DNA of 64,000 nucleotides from Labia minor. Its lineage: Eukaryota; Arthropoda; Insecta; Dermaptera; Spongiphoridae. The position numbers were made by a program, and so were the translations under genes. Below are positions 11,976 to 23,246 of this stretch, piece by piece. How positions within the stretch are numbered: position 1 is the stretch's first letter; each line of letters opens with the position of its first letter. Where the stretch lies: positions 11,700,225 to 11,764,224 of the forward strand of contig OY720347.1 of the NCBI GenBank assembly GCA_963082975.1, given 5' to 3'. The notes below the pieces were generated by a model. It was not told the origin of the DNA. It ran no database searches and worked only from the letters and a program-made list of their open reading frames with translations.

Positions 11976-12480
11976 GTCAAAAACCTGATCTGATTCTTTC
12001 ATTCATCTCTCAAGCGAAGAGCTTGCAGGGCCTGGAGACTTATTTTATCTTCGGTCATTCTCCCCCCTCCCCCCAATCTCCTCTCATCTTATTCTCTTTA
12101 ACTCTATCGTCTTAGACCTGTATTTATTTTAGGCAATCGCAAACTAATAATCTCATAAATAATATTCTGTTCTGCCCTAATGGGGGAGGGCTCCACCGAT
12201 TTGAGAATTTATTATGACGCACTAATAAACAAGACAAAAGGGCATAAACAAATCGAAGACAACAGAGATGCAAAAGTAGTAAAAAAGTTAGAAAGAGAGA
12301 GAGAAGAGAATAAAGAAGAGAATAGAGAGGCAGGCCGTTAATTGTGCCCGAGGAATTAATTCACTTTCCCACGGGCTTCCGTTGCGAGAAGATAGAAACA
12401 CGATTTACATTCCAATTAAATAATTACTCTTTGCTATTCTTTGACTAACAACAACGCAACAGCAACTACAACAACAAGCC
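11976..12480. other. Unique higher-GC island, candidate regulatory DNA
   Basis: Non-repetitive sequence with a C-rich patch at 12060-12080 and a purine-rich patch at 12290-12335. It includes ATTAATTCACTTTCCC and other homeodomain-type ATTA cores. No convincing reading frame. Confidence 0.35.
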
Positions 12481-12680
12481 CAAGTTCTCCTCTATTAAAA
12501 TCATAAATTTTATTTCATTTAAAGAGCTATAAGTCTGTGCCTATCTCCTATGATATATTCAACAACTAAATAATAATAATAATAATATTTCAATTCAATA
12601 AAAATTAGTAAATATTTAACATTAATTATTTTTTTGACATTTAAAATTAACTTAATATTAACTTAATAGTTAAATAATAT

Positions 12681-12917
12681 GGAGGCAGCTTAGCCGTGCT
12701 TGTATAGTGGCAATTGTTTACACATGAAGTCGGCGTTCGATTCCAACTAAGAACAAAATTTTTTTATTAAATTCAATTTAACATCAGCTTGCCTTCCGCC
12801 CCAGGAACTAACAAGCCTGGTTCTAAATAACCCTGCACCAGCAGGATTACTTCAAAAAATAAGCAACCACAAAGTGGGAGCTTTGCGTGATCCCAGATGG
12901 CCCAAACGCAAATAATA
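12681..12917 (+). repeat. SINE family S1, copy 2
   Basis: Reads GGAGGCAGCTTAGCCG, then TCGGCGTTCGATTCCAAC (B-box-like) and CTAAGAACAAAATTTTTT, matching the copies at 5467 and 49749. The body then diverges. The tail ends in a short AAT repeat. The 64-codon minus-strand frame across it is a by-product of the repeat. Confidence 0.75.
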
Positions 12918-13433
12918 ATAATATATATCATTATATTTTTGAAAAAAAAGTTATTTTTATGGGGCATACTAATTAATTAATTAATTACCAATTAATATAA
13001 ATTGATCTGTAGATAAATAATCAGGCATTTTATGTATGCATTGATGTGTTGGTAGATTTTAAATTAATTATATAAGTATGGTCTGAATTCTATAAATATA
13101 ATGAAAATATATTCGCGCGAAATATAATTCTACTAATTCTTCTTAAATTGTTAATTCTTTGAAGGATTTGAATTCAGTGTCTTTCTTCATTCAACAACAG
13201 ACAACATAAGTTTACTAATAATTTCTCAAACATAATCTTCTTTAATTACCGGTTTCCAGAGGCAACCAATAAATAATAAATAATACGGTTATATTTTCCC
13301 AAACATTTCGTTTAGAATAATTAATAGTTCAATCGGTAAATTAAATTGCTTTTTTTCCTCCTCTTCCTCGTTTCCTCCTTCTCATTCTGTCAATATTTTC
13401 CAATCAATTAAAAATTGATATAAGTTATCTCCT
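12918..13433. other. AT-rich non-coding DNA
   Basis: AT-rich with a (TTAA)n stretch near 12971-12988. No gene is seen. Confidence 0.6.
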
Positions 13434-13473
13434 GCTACTACTACTATTACTACTACTTCTTCTACTTCTACTT

Positions 13474-13516
<43 letters not shown>

Positions 13517-13517
13517 C
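13434..13517. repeat. (TAC)n microsatellite
   Basis: A long CTA/TAC trinucleotide run, with a few CTT interruptions in its first half. Confidence 0.95.
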
Positions 13518-14310
13518 AAAACTATTAGATATAAACCAAGTGCTTTGACAATAGAGCATATTTGTATCTCTCTCTCTCAGTATATATACAGTGGCGATGA
13601 GCTATATTGAAGTTAATAAATCTCTTCTCGAACGGAATCAGAGATGAAATCATAAATAACCAACAAATTAACTCTTTGCTAGTAGACGCCCCTTCATTCT
13701 CTTTCTTTTTTTTTAAATTCATCTTCAAGATTTTTAAATTCAACCTTTAATTTTTTTTTTCTTTTAATGCTCATTCATTCATTCCTTCCGGTGGTTATTA
13801 TTATTATTACAATTATTTATTTGTAACGTTTTTGAGAATACCATTATAACAGGATTACAGTCAAATGTAAATTTCATAAATTAAAAATATAAATATTTTT
13901 CAAAAAAAAAAATCTGTTGAATGTTATCATTTTTTCGATTTTTTTTTTTGATATTTTATAGTTAAAGCAAAAAAATCTTAATTGACAAATTTAATGGATT
14001 CAGTTATGAATTCATGTATAACTGATTATTGAATAATAACGCCAATTATTTATTTTTACATAATCCTTCTTTATTATATTATTATTAATTCAGTAGTTGC
14101 TTATCTAATAAATATCAACATTCTTAACAATTTTTTTTTATTTTATCCATCAGTCTAATAACGAACAATGAACAAATATACATTTTAGTTTTATTTTATT
14201 TTTTTTTTTTTATCAATTTTATATAACTATTATAGTATATCGTATGTTTATCAATGTTTTTTTTTCCTATCTCTCAATACATATATACATATATATTATT
14301 ATACTAATAT

Positions 14311-14349
<39 letters not shown>

Positions 14350-14482
14350 ATATTCAAATATAAAATAAATAATAATCATAAGAATAATAATAAAATACTT
14401 GAAATGAGTGAATTTGATAGGTTCGTTAAATTCATAAAATTTATAAATATATATATATATATATGTGTTTGTTTTGAGTCTT

Positions 14483-14521
<39 letters not shown>

Positions 14522-14781
14522 GATAAAGCGATAAATGACATGCACAACAGCCTCGACTATTTATTTAAAATGACGTGACTCGACTGAACTTAATAACAAA
14601 ACACCCTCCTCCCCTTGCAATTTACCTATACACTCACACCTTCATTTTATATAGTACACTACACCCTCTTTACCCCACTCTATTTAAACTTTTACATATT
14701 TTACTCCTATCTACATTTTTTAAGATCTCGTTTATAATCAAATTAAACATTTTTTTTTCTAATTCTTCTTTGTAAGTATTA
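13518..14781. other. AT-rich non-coding DNA with (AT)n and (CT)n tracts
   Basis: Contains AT runs at 14316-14345 and 14443-14464 and a CT run at 14481-14515. The open frames here translate these repeats into Tyr-Ile and Arg-Glu runs. I see no gene. Confidence 0.7.
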
Positions 14782-15266
14782 TACGAAGGTGGGGTGAAAA
14801 GTTTTCGGCCTGACCAAGAAAAATGATGTTTTTAAATTTTTTTTTGCTTTATTTTTCAACATTCAAGATAGCTGAGACCTGTACGATGTCAGCTGAACAT
14901 GTGCGAAATATTTTGCACAACCATTTAAATATGGAAAGCTGTGTGCATCGTGGGTGCAGCGTTTGCTAACGTTAGACCAAAAACTGCTTCGAAAAACCAT
15001 TTCTACCGACAGTTTGGCGTTGTAGGCGTAATCCAAACGAATTTTTGCGTCGATTCATAACTGTTGATGAGACTCGAATTAAATTAAATCAAATTTAATT
15101 AATTAATTATCTAATTAATTAATTAATTAAATTAATTAGAACACCGTAATGAGAAATGTATCAGTATTGATGGAGATTATGTTGAAAAATAAAGCAAAAA
15201 AAAAAAAAAAATTTAAAAACATCGTTTTTCTTGGTCAGGCAGAAAACTTTTCACCCCACTCTCGTA
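14782..15266 (+). mobile_element. mariner element relic with decayed transposase, copy 2
   Basis: Flanked by the same inverted termini as the copy at 2642 (TACGAAGGTGGGGTGAAAAG and its complement). The + strand keeps mariner transposase pieces in order but in shifting frames. A peptide HVRNILHNHLNMESC lies near 14896-14943, RLLTLDQKL near 14960-14988, and FLRRFITVDETRI near 15041-15080. The last holds the first catalytic Asp motif (VDET) of mariner D,D34D transposases. The C-terminal half is missing and replaced by AT-rich sequence and the right terminus. It is dead. Confidence 0.92.
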
Positions 15267-15399
15267 CGATATATAAACGTATATTTTAATAATTTTCTAA
15301 AATTTATGAATGTTATTTTGTGTCATGTTTTGTTTTTCATTAATGATTTTATTATTTAAAAACCAAATCAAATATTTTAAATTGGATTCTTTGGATTGG
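15267..15399. other. AT-rich spacer
   Basis: Short AT-rich sequence following the mariner relic, with no feature seen. Confidence 0.5.
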
Positions 15400-15800
15400 T
15401 TAGTGTGATGTGTGTTTCTATAATAAATTGGTTCTAAGGGATTGAATGGGGATTGAATGGGAATTGGATTCTTCTTTAATGTCCGAGGGGTGGGTGTTGA
15501 TTTTATCACACTCTCCATTGCAGAGGGGATGTATTTATTTGTGCTTGGATGGTAGCAAGGAACTAGCAATGCACCCCAAATGACCCCTGACTGTTTTCCG
15601 AAAGGCAACCATCCGTGCATTCGAATGACACCACCAGTTACATAATGGGTGGCACATTTTATTAGCATTTGGCATCCATTGATCTCACTTGCAAGTCAGG
15701 GAGTAAGTTCCATCACCCTCGTGTTACAGCCAACTAAACATATCCCTTCTCATTCATTGCTCATAGGAAAAGCATACATAAACATTCATTCAGCCAATTC
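15400..15800. other. Unique island, candidate regulatory DNA
   Basis: Non-repetitive sequence between the mariner relic and the GATA exon. It contains a tandem GATTGAATGGG/GATTGAATGGGA duplication near 15439-15462 and the GATA-type site TTTTATCACA near 15500. A 123-codon minus-strand frame at 15297-15668 crosses it but is interrupted in composition and lacks a domain, so I do not call it a gene. Confidence 0.4.
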
Positions 15801-17383
15801 AAATTCTATTTCTATTCTATTATCCATCTTTCTTTCAATCGGAATAAACAATTTTCTTTTTATTTATCTTAAATGTTTAAAAAAAAATATTTAAATAAAT
15901 CATCTTGAAATATTAAACAAGAAAATAAATATAATTATTAATATTATATATTATATTTTATTTATTTTTCCAGTTTGTTAGAGAAAATTAATTTGAAATG
16001 CAAAATAAATAGAATTTTCTTTATACTTATACGTCGTATATATAAGTATACGAGTATATAACAAAATTATATGTAAAATTTTATTACTTTGTAAATTCCT
16101 TCCAATTAACGAAAACCTTTTTACTGATTGCTACAATATACTCGTATGTATTATAAACGTTTTTAATGTTTTGGTCATCATCCTATTTTCTCTGTATACT
16201 TTATTTTATTATCATTCTTTTGATTTTGATTTTTGAATTCTTCTTTATCGATTTATTACTATTTGATCTTTTGAATTTATTTTAATTTGCAAATTTAACA
16301 GTTCAAGTAAGAGTGAAGCAAATGATCCTTAAATTTTTATATTCATCTAATTAAGACCAATTTAATTACGAAGACTCATTTACTTCAAATCATAAAACAG
16401 AACAGTTATTGACCTTTAAATTTCTCAATAACTATAATTAAATCAAAATAATTATTATCCTTTTATCATCTACTTAAAAGTTAAAATAAATAAATAAATA
16501 AATAAGGGAAAAAATGAAAAGCACTGTATAAAAGATCTAAAAGAATTTAATCGGATACCAATATCAACATATATGAATAACAACATTGAAGTAGAAGATT
16601 GGTAGAAAAGTTATTAGTATTTATTTATTCATGAGATTATTAAAATAAAAGATTATCCCAAGTTTAGACAAGTATAATACATGAATAGGGAGGGAGATTC
16701 TTTTAGGGATTGTTTTTTTTTTTTTTGTTTTTTTTCCTTACAAATATTTTCGATCTTCTTCTTTTTATTGGTGGATCACTAGATCCCTCTTTTTGGTGTG
16801 TCCTGTTTAACATTCCAAAGATTTGTTTGTTTTTTTCACTCTAATATATTAAAAATCGAAAATAATTTAATTTTATTTTAATTTTATTTAATACAAATCT
16901 TACTATTAACATTTATTTATTTTTATTTTTTAGAATTTTAAATAATATTCAATATTAAATTAAATTAAAATTTAGAAGTATATTTAAGTATTAATTTTAA
17001 GATTGCCAAAAAAAAAATTTAAAAAAATTAAATATATAATATATAAAATAGATATATTGTAAGCTTTTAAGAGTAAAGAGATTCTTAGAATCGACAACAG
17101 AAATGAGAAATCGGTTGTCTACCTAAGTTCGTATATTCCATTCCGGGGGTGAAGAGGGAGAGAGAGAGAGAGATAGCCACCCTGATAGATGATATTTTTC
17201 TGAATAGAAAGAAAGGCAAGATTCCATTTCATTGGGACGTAAATCTATCGAGAAGAGGTTTCCCATCCTTTGTCGAAATTCTCAATCTCCTTTCCTCTGA
17301 CATCCCCCCCCCCCACCCTCTCCCTCCATATCACCATCTTCCAACAGATTTGATTGTATTGTATTGTTTGTTGATTGGATTGG
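15801..17383. other. AT-rich intron sequence before the GATA exon
   Basis: AT-rich sequence with an AAAT repeat near 16486-16505, a GA run at 17147-17172 and a C-run at 17306-17317. An open frame continues upstream of the exon from 17149, but it lies before the splice acceptor and its peptide has no GATA similarity. It is intronic. Confidence 0.75.
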
Positions 17384-17397
17384 TTAAAATGTTGCAG
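17384..17397 (+). other. grn: Splice acceptor of the GATA exon
   Basis: The sequence TAAAATGTTGCAG ends at 17397, immediately before the codon GTG of Val-Asn-Arg-Pro. In GATA genes the intron after the C-finger lies at exactly this place (LHN | V/I-NRPL) in phase 0. This supports the acceptor although the pyrimidine tract next to it is weak. Confidence 0.88.
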
Positions 17398-17832
17398 GTG
17401 AATCGGCCGTTGACCATGAAGAAGGAGGGAATTCAGACACGAAATCGCAAACTTTCGAGTAAAAGCAAGAAAAAAAAGAGTGGTGGTGGCGGGATGGGCA
17501 GCCTCGGAGGAATGGGGGGTGGCGGCGCCGGTGGAATGGCAGCTGCAGCGGCAGCGGCTGCAGGGGGTTTCTTAACCGGGGGCGGTGGACCAGTTGGACT
17601 CGATATGAAGGGAGCGGCATTCCTTCATCCGGGTGCTGGCGGAGGTGTAGGCCCCGGGGGCGGTCAACCCGGCGGTTTCCATCCGCACCACCATCCTGGC
17701 CTCCATCACTATATGTACCACCATCAGCAGGGTTATGGGGCAGCGGCGAGCAACGGACCCCCGCCAACTAACCCTCTACATCACCATCATCCCCTCGGGG
17801 GATTGGCGCTAGCCCCGCCCGCCAACGCTATG
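17398..17832 (+). CDS. grn: GATA1/2/3-class (grain-type) transcription factor, 3' coding exon
   Basis: Encodes the tail of the C-terminal GATA zinc finger and the C-terminal region of a nuclear DNA-binding activator or repressor that recognises WGATAR sites. Residues 1-19 of the exon read VNRPLTMKKEGIQTRNRKL, followed by SSKSKKKK. This is the basic arm that contacts the minor groove and acts as a nuclear localisation signal. KKEGIQTRNRK distinguishes the GATA1/2/3 (grain) class from pannier and serpent types, which have RKDGIQTRKRK. From residue 28 on the protein is low complexity: Gly-rich, an eight-Ala run, then His/Pro/Gly-rich segments with HPHHHPGLHHYMYHH and HHHHPLGG. The exon is 435 bp, phase 0, and far more GC-rich than its flanks. 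The finger cysteines are on exons I could not find in this window. Identity is very secure; the class is secure from the basic tail. Confidence 0.93.
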
Positions 17833-17838
17833 GTGAGT
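17833..17838 (+). other. grn: Splice donor GTGAGT after the GATA exon
   Basis: ATG|GTGAGT is a perfect donor and would end the exon in phase 0. If it is not used, the frame continues VSGAANYLWT to a TGA at 17863-17865, which would make this the last exon as in vertebrate GATA genes. Directly beyond lies a CACCAT repeat at 17898-17922. Confidence 0.6.
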
Positions 17839-20265
17839 GGCGCCGCAAACTATCTTTGGACTTGAACTGCACCCGAAAAGATACAGAACCTCGGCTAATT
17901 AACACCATCACCATCACCATCACCAAGAACAATCCCTCTCTACTCATCCCTACATAGCCATATTTTAAAGGCCAATGAGTAATTTACGATTCCATAGATG
18001 TTCCTATGCAATTTTCAAAATTTGTTTTCATTTTATCATCTCTTCCTAAACAAAAACAATATAATTTGTCAGTAAATAAATAAATAAATAAAATAGGAGA
18101 GGATAAAATAAAATAAATTTTTTTAAAAATAAAAGAAATACAAAATTTTTACTAATTAGCCGGGTTATGTTTTTTTTTTATTTTAATTTATAATAATTGT
18201 AAATATATTTAATAAAAATATCATTTAAATCATTCAGAAAAAAATATTTTATATATTATTTTATAAATATCAATTTTTTTCTGTTTCGAGCAAGCAAAAG
18301 ATAAATTACTAAAACCCAATTTCTTTTGATGATATATACATAAAATATAATGATAAATATTTATGTGTATATTGAAATGTATAATTTAGTATTATTAAAT
18401 GTTAATTGATTTAGTACAATGTTGACTTTTAAATAAGATTTGTATTTTCTTTGTTTTTTTTTTTTTTATTTTTGTTTTGGAAGAAAAGTGTATTATATTC
18501 ATTAAACCAGTGTATAGATTTGAAATGATAATTTTTCTTATACGAATATATATATATATATATTTCTATATATATTTATACATATATTAAATTATTTAAA
18601 AAGAAAATTTGTTACATATTTTCTTTCTTAAATTTGTTAAAAATAATATAAGAATAATTTCAAATTTTAGTTTATTAAACTAAAAAAATAAATAAACAAT
18701 ATAAAGAAATGATTTTTACATTTTTTTAATAATAAAAACAAAAAAGTCATGTATATATATAAAATAAATATAAAAATAATTTATTCATATCTAAATTTTG
18801 AAACATTTAAAATAAATAATTGAAAAGAAAAATATAAATGTATTACTTATATCATAATATTTGAACGATTGTAAATTTTTTTATAATTTAAATATTTCTA
18901 TGAAGAAATATGTAAAATAATATTACATTTTAAATAAATAAATAAATTTAGATAAATTTTGTATTTGATTCAGACAAGTCAATCGAGGTGATTTATTCCT
19001 TTATTTTTGTGTTTTTGTTTTTTTTTTGAATTATAAAAATTATTAAAAACAAAAACTACTATTTTTTGTACAATTCTATATATTAAATATAAATACATTA
19101 ATTATCTATAAATATATATTAATAATAATAATAATAATATTAATAATAATTATATTAAATAAAAAAGGTACCAAAAATAAATTAATATTTCATCTTGAGT
19201 GTTCATTCATATAATAATAATAATAATAATTATTATTTATTTAATTTTTTTTCTTTGTAAATAATATTAAATAAATAAAAAATAAAAAAAATAAATATAT
19301 GTAATTAATTATATTTTAGAATTATTATTGAATAAAAATAAAAATAAAAAAATATATGTTTTTTTTGCAAAAAAAAAAAAATAAATCATTCTTTTTATTT
19401 GCTAATTGAATTCCTTTAAACCTTTTATAGAAAGTTTATAGAAAGATATTAGATAATAGAAAAAATAAGATAATTTTTTTTTTTTTTTTCAATAAATTAA
19501 AATATTTATTTTTATATTATATAAATTGAAAGTCTTTTAAAATAATTTTCAATATTATCAAATTTAGTAGAATTTTTTTCTTAATTAATTTTTGAAATTA
19601 TTTAAGTATTTTTAAATATATACCTTTTAATTGGAATCGAAAATTTTTGAATAATATATAATTCTCAAATAAATTAATAAAATAAATTAGAAAGAGAGAT
19701 TATTTCAATATTTTTAAATTTCTAGATATATAGTATCATATAATAGTAAATTTAAAGTATATATAATTAATATTATTATACATTTTTATAGGTAATTTGA
19801 AAAGATATCTATATCTAAGATTATAGATCACAATTAAGGAATGAAGTTAATTAATAGAATTGAAATTATCAATTGGAAAAAAATAAATTGAAAATAAAAA
19901 AATAATAAAATTATTATTTTTTTTTTGAAATTCAAATTAAATAAAAGTACATTAAAAATTTTAATTTTTTTTTTTTTTTTTTTATTAATTTTTAATAATT
20001 ATTTGTATTGATAAAGCTCAAATGAATAATAATTAATCAATTTACTTATTATATTTATATATAATACTTTAGGGAAAAAAAATAGAAAAATTTTTGCTAA
20101 AATTGAAAAAATGTAAAACATTTTTCTTCCAAAATGAACAATTTTTTTCTCTCATTTTTTAAAATCAATTCGAAAAAAAAACTAAAATTAATAACAAAAG
20201 AATATCTTTGTAAATTACTTTTTTTCTATTAATATTGTGAAAAAATTGAAAGAATCCAATGCATA
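17839..20265 (+). other. grn: Proposed last intron of the GATA gene, extremely AT-rich
   Basis: About 2.4 kb of near-pure A/T sequence with AT, AAT and poly(A)/poly(T) tracts. No member of any dispersed repeat family in this window lies in it. If the donor at 17833 is not used, this is instead 3' untranslated and intergenic DNA. I see no coding frame. Confidence 0.5.
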
Positions 20266-20291
20266 TTTTTTTTTTTTATTATTTTTTCCAG
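20266..20291 (+). other. grn: Strong splice acceptor before proposed terminal exon
   Basis: A long pyrimidine tract (T13, then TTTTTTCCAG) ends at 20291. It is the best acceptor downstream of the GATA exon that I noticed. The sequence changes at this exact point from homopolymer-rich AT DNA to complex sequence. Confidence 0.6.
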
Positions 20292-20318
20292 GCGAGTTGG
20301 CGTTCTGAATACACGTGA
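20292..20318 (+). CDS. grn: Proposed terminal coding exon of the GATA gene (ASWRSEYT-stop)
   Basis: Joined in phase 0 to the exon ending at 17832, this segment adds ASWRSEYT and a TGA at 20316-20318. Seen in sequence: a perfect donor upstream, a strong acceptor here, matching phase and an early stop. Inferred: that the two are spliced together. The complex sequence 20319-20490 would be the start of the 3' UTR. The alternative is that the upstream exon ends at 17865 and this is a chance acceptor. An RNA read crossing the junction would settle it. Confidence 0.5.
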   Translation, partial: ASWRSEYT

Positions 20319-20490
20319 TAAGCGTCTGTCAGTCCCAAGTCACTTGAGAAAGAGTAAACAGACAGGCAGATATGCAACAAGCAAAGCAAGCAACAATGCA
20401 GAAGACGATGATGCTGATGATGGTGGACACACCGACTCATTGACCAATCAACTGACAGACTTAATTGACACAACCTCCCTCCTCCCATCA
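20319..20490 (+). other. Complex unique sequence, candidate 3' UTR start
   Basis: Non-repetitive sequence with GACAGGCAGATATGC, AGCAAAGCAAGCAAC and GATGATGCTGATGATGG stretches, in the middle of AT-rich DNA. It would be untranslated if the preceding exon is real. The minus and plus open frames here are extended by poly(A) runs and are not genes. Confidence 0.45.
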
Positions 20491-21367
20491 CAAAAAAAAA
20501 ACAAAAAAAAAACACAAAAGAGACAAAAATAAAAATTAAAAAAAAAATAAAAAAAAATAAAAAAAAAAAAATAATTAAAAAAATAAAAATAAAAATAAAA
20601 ATGATATATACCAAATAACACCCCACATTCTGTTGCCCTTTATACCAATCACTATTTAAAAATCACATCACCCACTCTTCGAAATCACCCCTAAATAACT
20701 TACACAACTGCCACCCATCCATCACAAAGAATCTTACAAAATAATGACAATGATATATGATTAAAAATAAAATCAATATAACTATATATAAAAATATATA
20801 TATGTACACATATATATGTATATACAAACCACCACTGTAAGGACTTATCCATTTACACAACTAGCTTTTTATTATTCATTCAAGATTAGTGCAATTTTTA
20901 TTGAAATGAAATGTGAAAGAAAAAAAAAATATACAAAAAATATGTATATAATAATAAATACTTCTATATACAAATACATAGGTATAAATACCTATAAATA
21001 TGTATATGTTTATATAATCTAGTTTTTAGTTGAATAAGGACCACGGTTTAAAAAAAAAGAAATTATAGAATATGCCAAATATATTCGAGTCATCTTAATA
21101 ATGTGTATAATATATAGAATTTAAATACAGATTATGTATATAGATTATATATATAAGTATATATTTAATCTATATATATAATCTATATATATAAAACATC
21201 ATATATATATTATGTATATAAAATATATTTATTGAAAATCTATATATATAAATACATCATATATATATATATTATTATTGAAAAGAAGAATTAAAAAAGA
21301 ATAAAAGAAGATTTTTGGCATATTTTCTTCATTGTGATTTTTGTGTAATTAATGAGATATATGTTTA
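20491..21367. other. A-rich and TA-rich sequence, possible long 3' UTR
   Basis: Poly(A) tracts broken by single T at 20490-20600, with many AATAAA hexamers, then TA-rich dinucleotide-like sequence. AATAAA is too frequent here to choose a polyadenylation site. TGTATATA (Pumilio-type) sites occur near 20817 and 20942 but the AT content makes them weak evidence. Confidence 0.4.
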
Positions 21368-21380
21368 GGGGGGGGGGGGG
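21368..21380. repeat. Poly(G) run
   Basis: Thirteen consecutive G in otherwise AT-rich DNA, followed by a purine-rich AAAGAGAAAAGAGAG segment. Confidence 0.95.
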
Positions 21381-23214
21381 AAAGAGAAAAGAGAGAAAGA
21401 GATCATAAAATGATGAGAGAGATTAATGGATAAATAAATCAAATTTAAAATATAAATACCATCATAATAAATAATAATAATTAATAATATCCTTAATAAA
21501 TATGTATTTCATTTTAAATTAATTAATTATATATCTTATACCTATTGTAGTAAATATATTTTATATATATTTAAAAAGTTTTTTTTTGAATTTTACCTAT
21601 ATATTTAATTATAATAATTATTATCATTGTAATATTATAATTATATATATCATTATAATAATTATTATAATTTTACCTATCGAAATGGTAGAAAAAAATT
21701 AAAAATTATAAAGTTAAGTTAAACTAAATTCATAGAGTTGAAAAAATTTAAAATAATTTTTGAATAATTAAAATTAAATAAAAAAAATATTTTTATTATT
21801 ATTTTCGACTGTATTACGGGATTTTTTTTTCCAAATCATCATTCATATCAAATTATTGAATTTTTAATAATAAATTTTAAAATATGACGAAAATTTAAAA
21901 ATTTTGATATTAGACAAAATTTTATTCTTTATTAAAGCAATTTAAAACTTTTCATTCAAAAATCACTTTTTATTTTTAGTGATAATGATTTCTTACTCTC
22001 TTTTTTTCACCTTTTCCCTCTCATTCTTTCTCTCTCTCTCTCTCTCTCTTTCTGTGTGTGTCTCTCCTTACATTTTACAATTTGGAGAGATCAATTTGTA
22101 CAAAATACCAAGATATTTCTATTATTTTATGTGAGTGAGAATTATTTGTATGGAAGAAAGACTGAATGAATAATTTGTATGAGAACATATTTCTGTTTTT
22201 ATCAGAATTTATATAATTGATTTTTCCAAAAATATAAAATGTATAATATAAATACTTGAGAATTGAAATAATATAAAAAAAAAAAAAATAATAAAAAAAA
22301 AAATTTGAATTCATATTTTTCATAATTAAAAAAAAAACTGATTAGTAAAAAGTTAAAATACAAACAAACAATACCTCTATAAATTGGAAGAATAAAAAAG
22401 GTAAGCGAAAGAAATAAAATTGAAAAATGAAAAAATTGAAATAAAATAAATTATATCATTCTTATATTTTTTTGACGAATCAATCAATTTTAACTTCTCT
22501 ATGATGATATATTACACTATTACTATTACACTTGTGTGTACAATTAATAACTAAAACAGGGTTTATTTGAAAAGAAAAATTTATGAGAATCTCTATCAAT
22601 TTTCAAAATAATAATTTGAATAATGAATAGAAAATTATAGACGAGTTTTAATTTGAAAAAAAAAATTGAATATTTGGAACAATTACTTTTGTAGAAGTAA
22701 AATATAATAATAATTAATTATATAAAAACGAAAAATAATTATTTTGAATTAAGTAAAAACAAAAATATTTATTTTAAATTAATTTTTATTAAGTAATACA
22801 AAATAATTAGAAACTTATGAATTGGAAGTAGATATTATAACTAAACTAAAATATAATTACATTATTATTATATTTTTTTTTAAAAAAAAGAAAAGAAAAT
22901 TTTCTCAATTTTATTTCTTTCTCCATTTATTCTAGATTACAATTTGTAATTATAAAAAGAAAAATTAAAACATTTATGAGAAAAAAAAATTGTTCTTTTT
23001 ATATATTTCAATATAATACTAAATTAAACATATATATATATATAATTTTAGAAAAAAAAAATATTATTAATTATTCTTGTATATATTGTATGTAAGAATG
23101 AATGTGAGAATAATGTTAAATTTCATGTCTTAAATAAAAATAAATAAATATTATATATATCTATATATATATATATATATATTATATGTATGTATAAGTA
23201 AATTTATATACAGA

Positions 23215-23246
<32 letters not shown>

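Noticed and set aside
13434..13517. CRISPR-like or tandem coding repeat
   Set aside because: It is a simple trinucleotide microsatellite without spacers, in eukaryotic DNA.
14299..14547. 82-codon minus-strand frame with Arg-Glu and Tyr-Ile runs
   Set aside because: Translation of CT and AT microsatellites.
15297..15668. 123-codon minus-strand frame
   Set aside because: The start and end are AT-rich, the C-terminal half is Asn/Lys/Ile-rich, and no domain or splice sites fit.
17149..17397. Open frame extending the GATA exon upstream to a Met at 17149
   Set aside because: It lies before the splice acceptor, begins in a GA repeat and has no GATA similarity. A GATA protein cannot start in the middle of the C-finger region.
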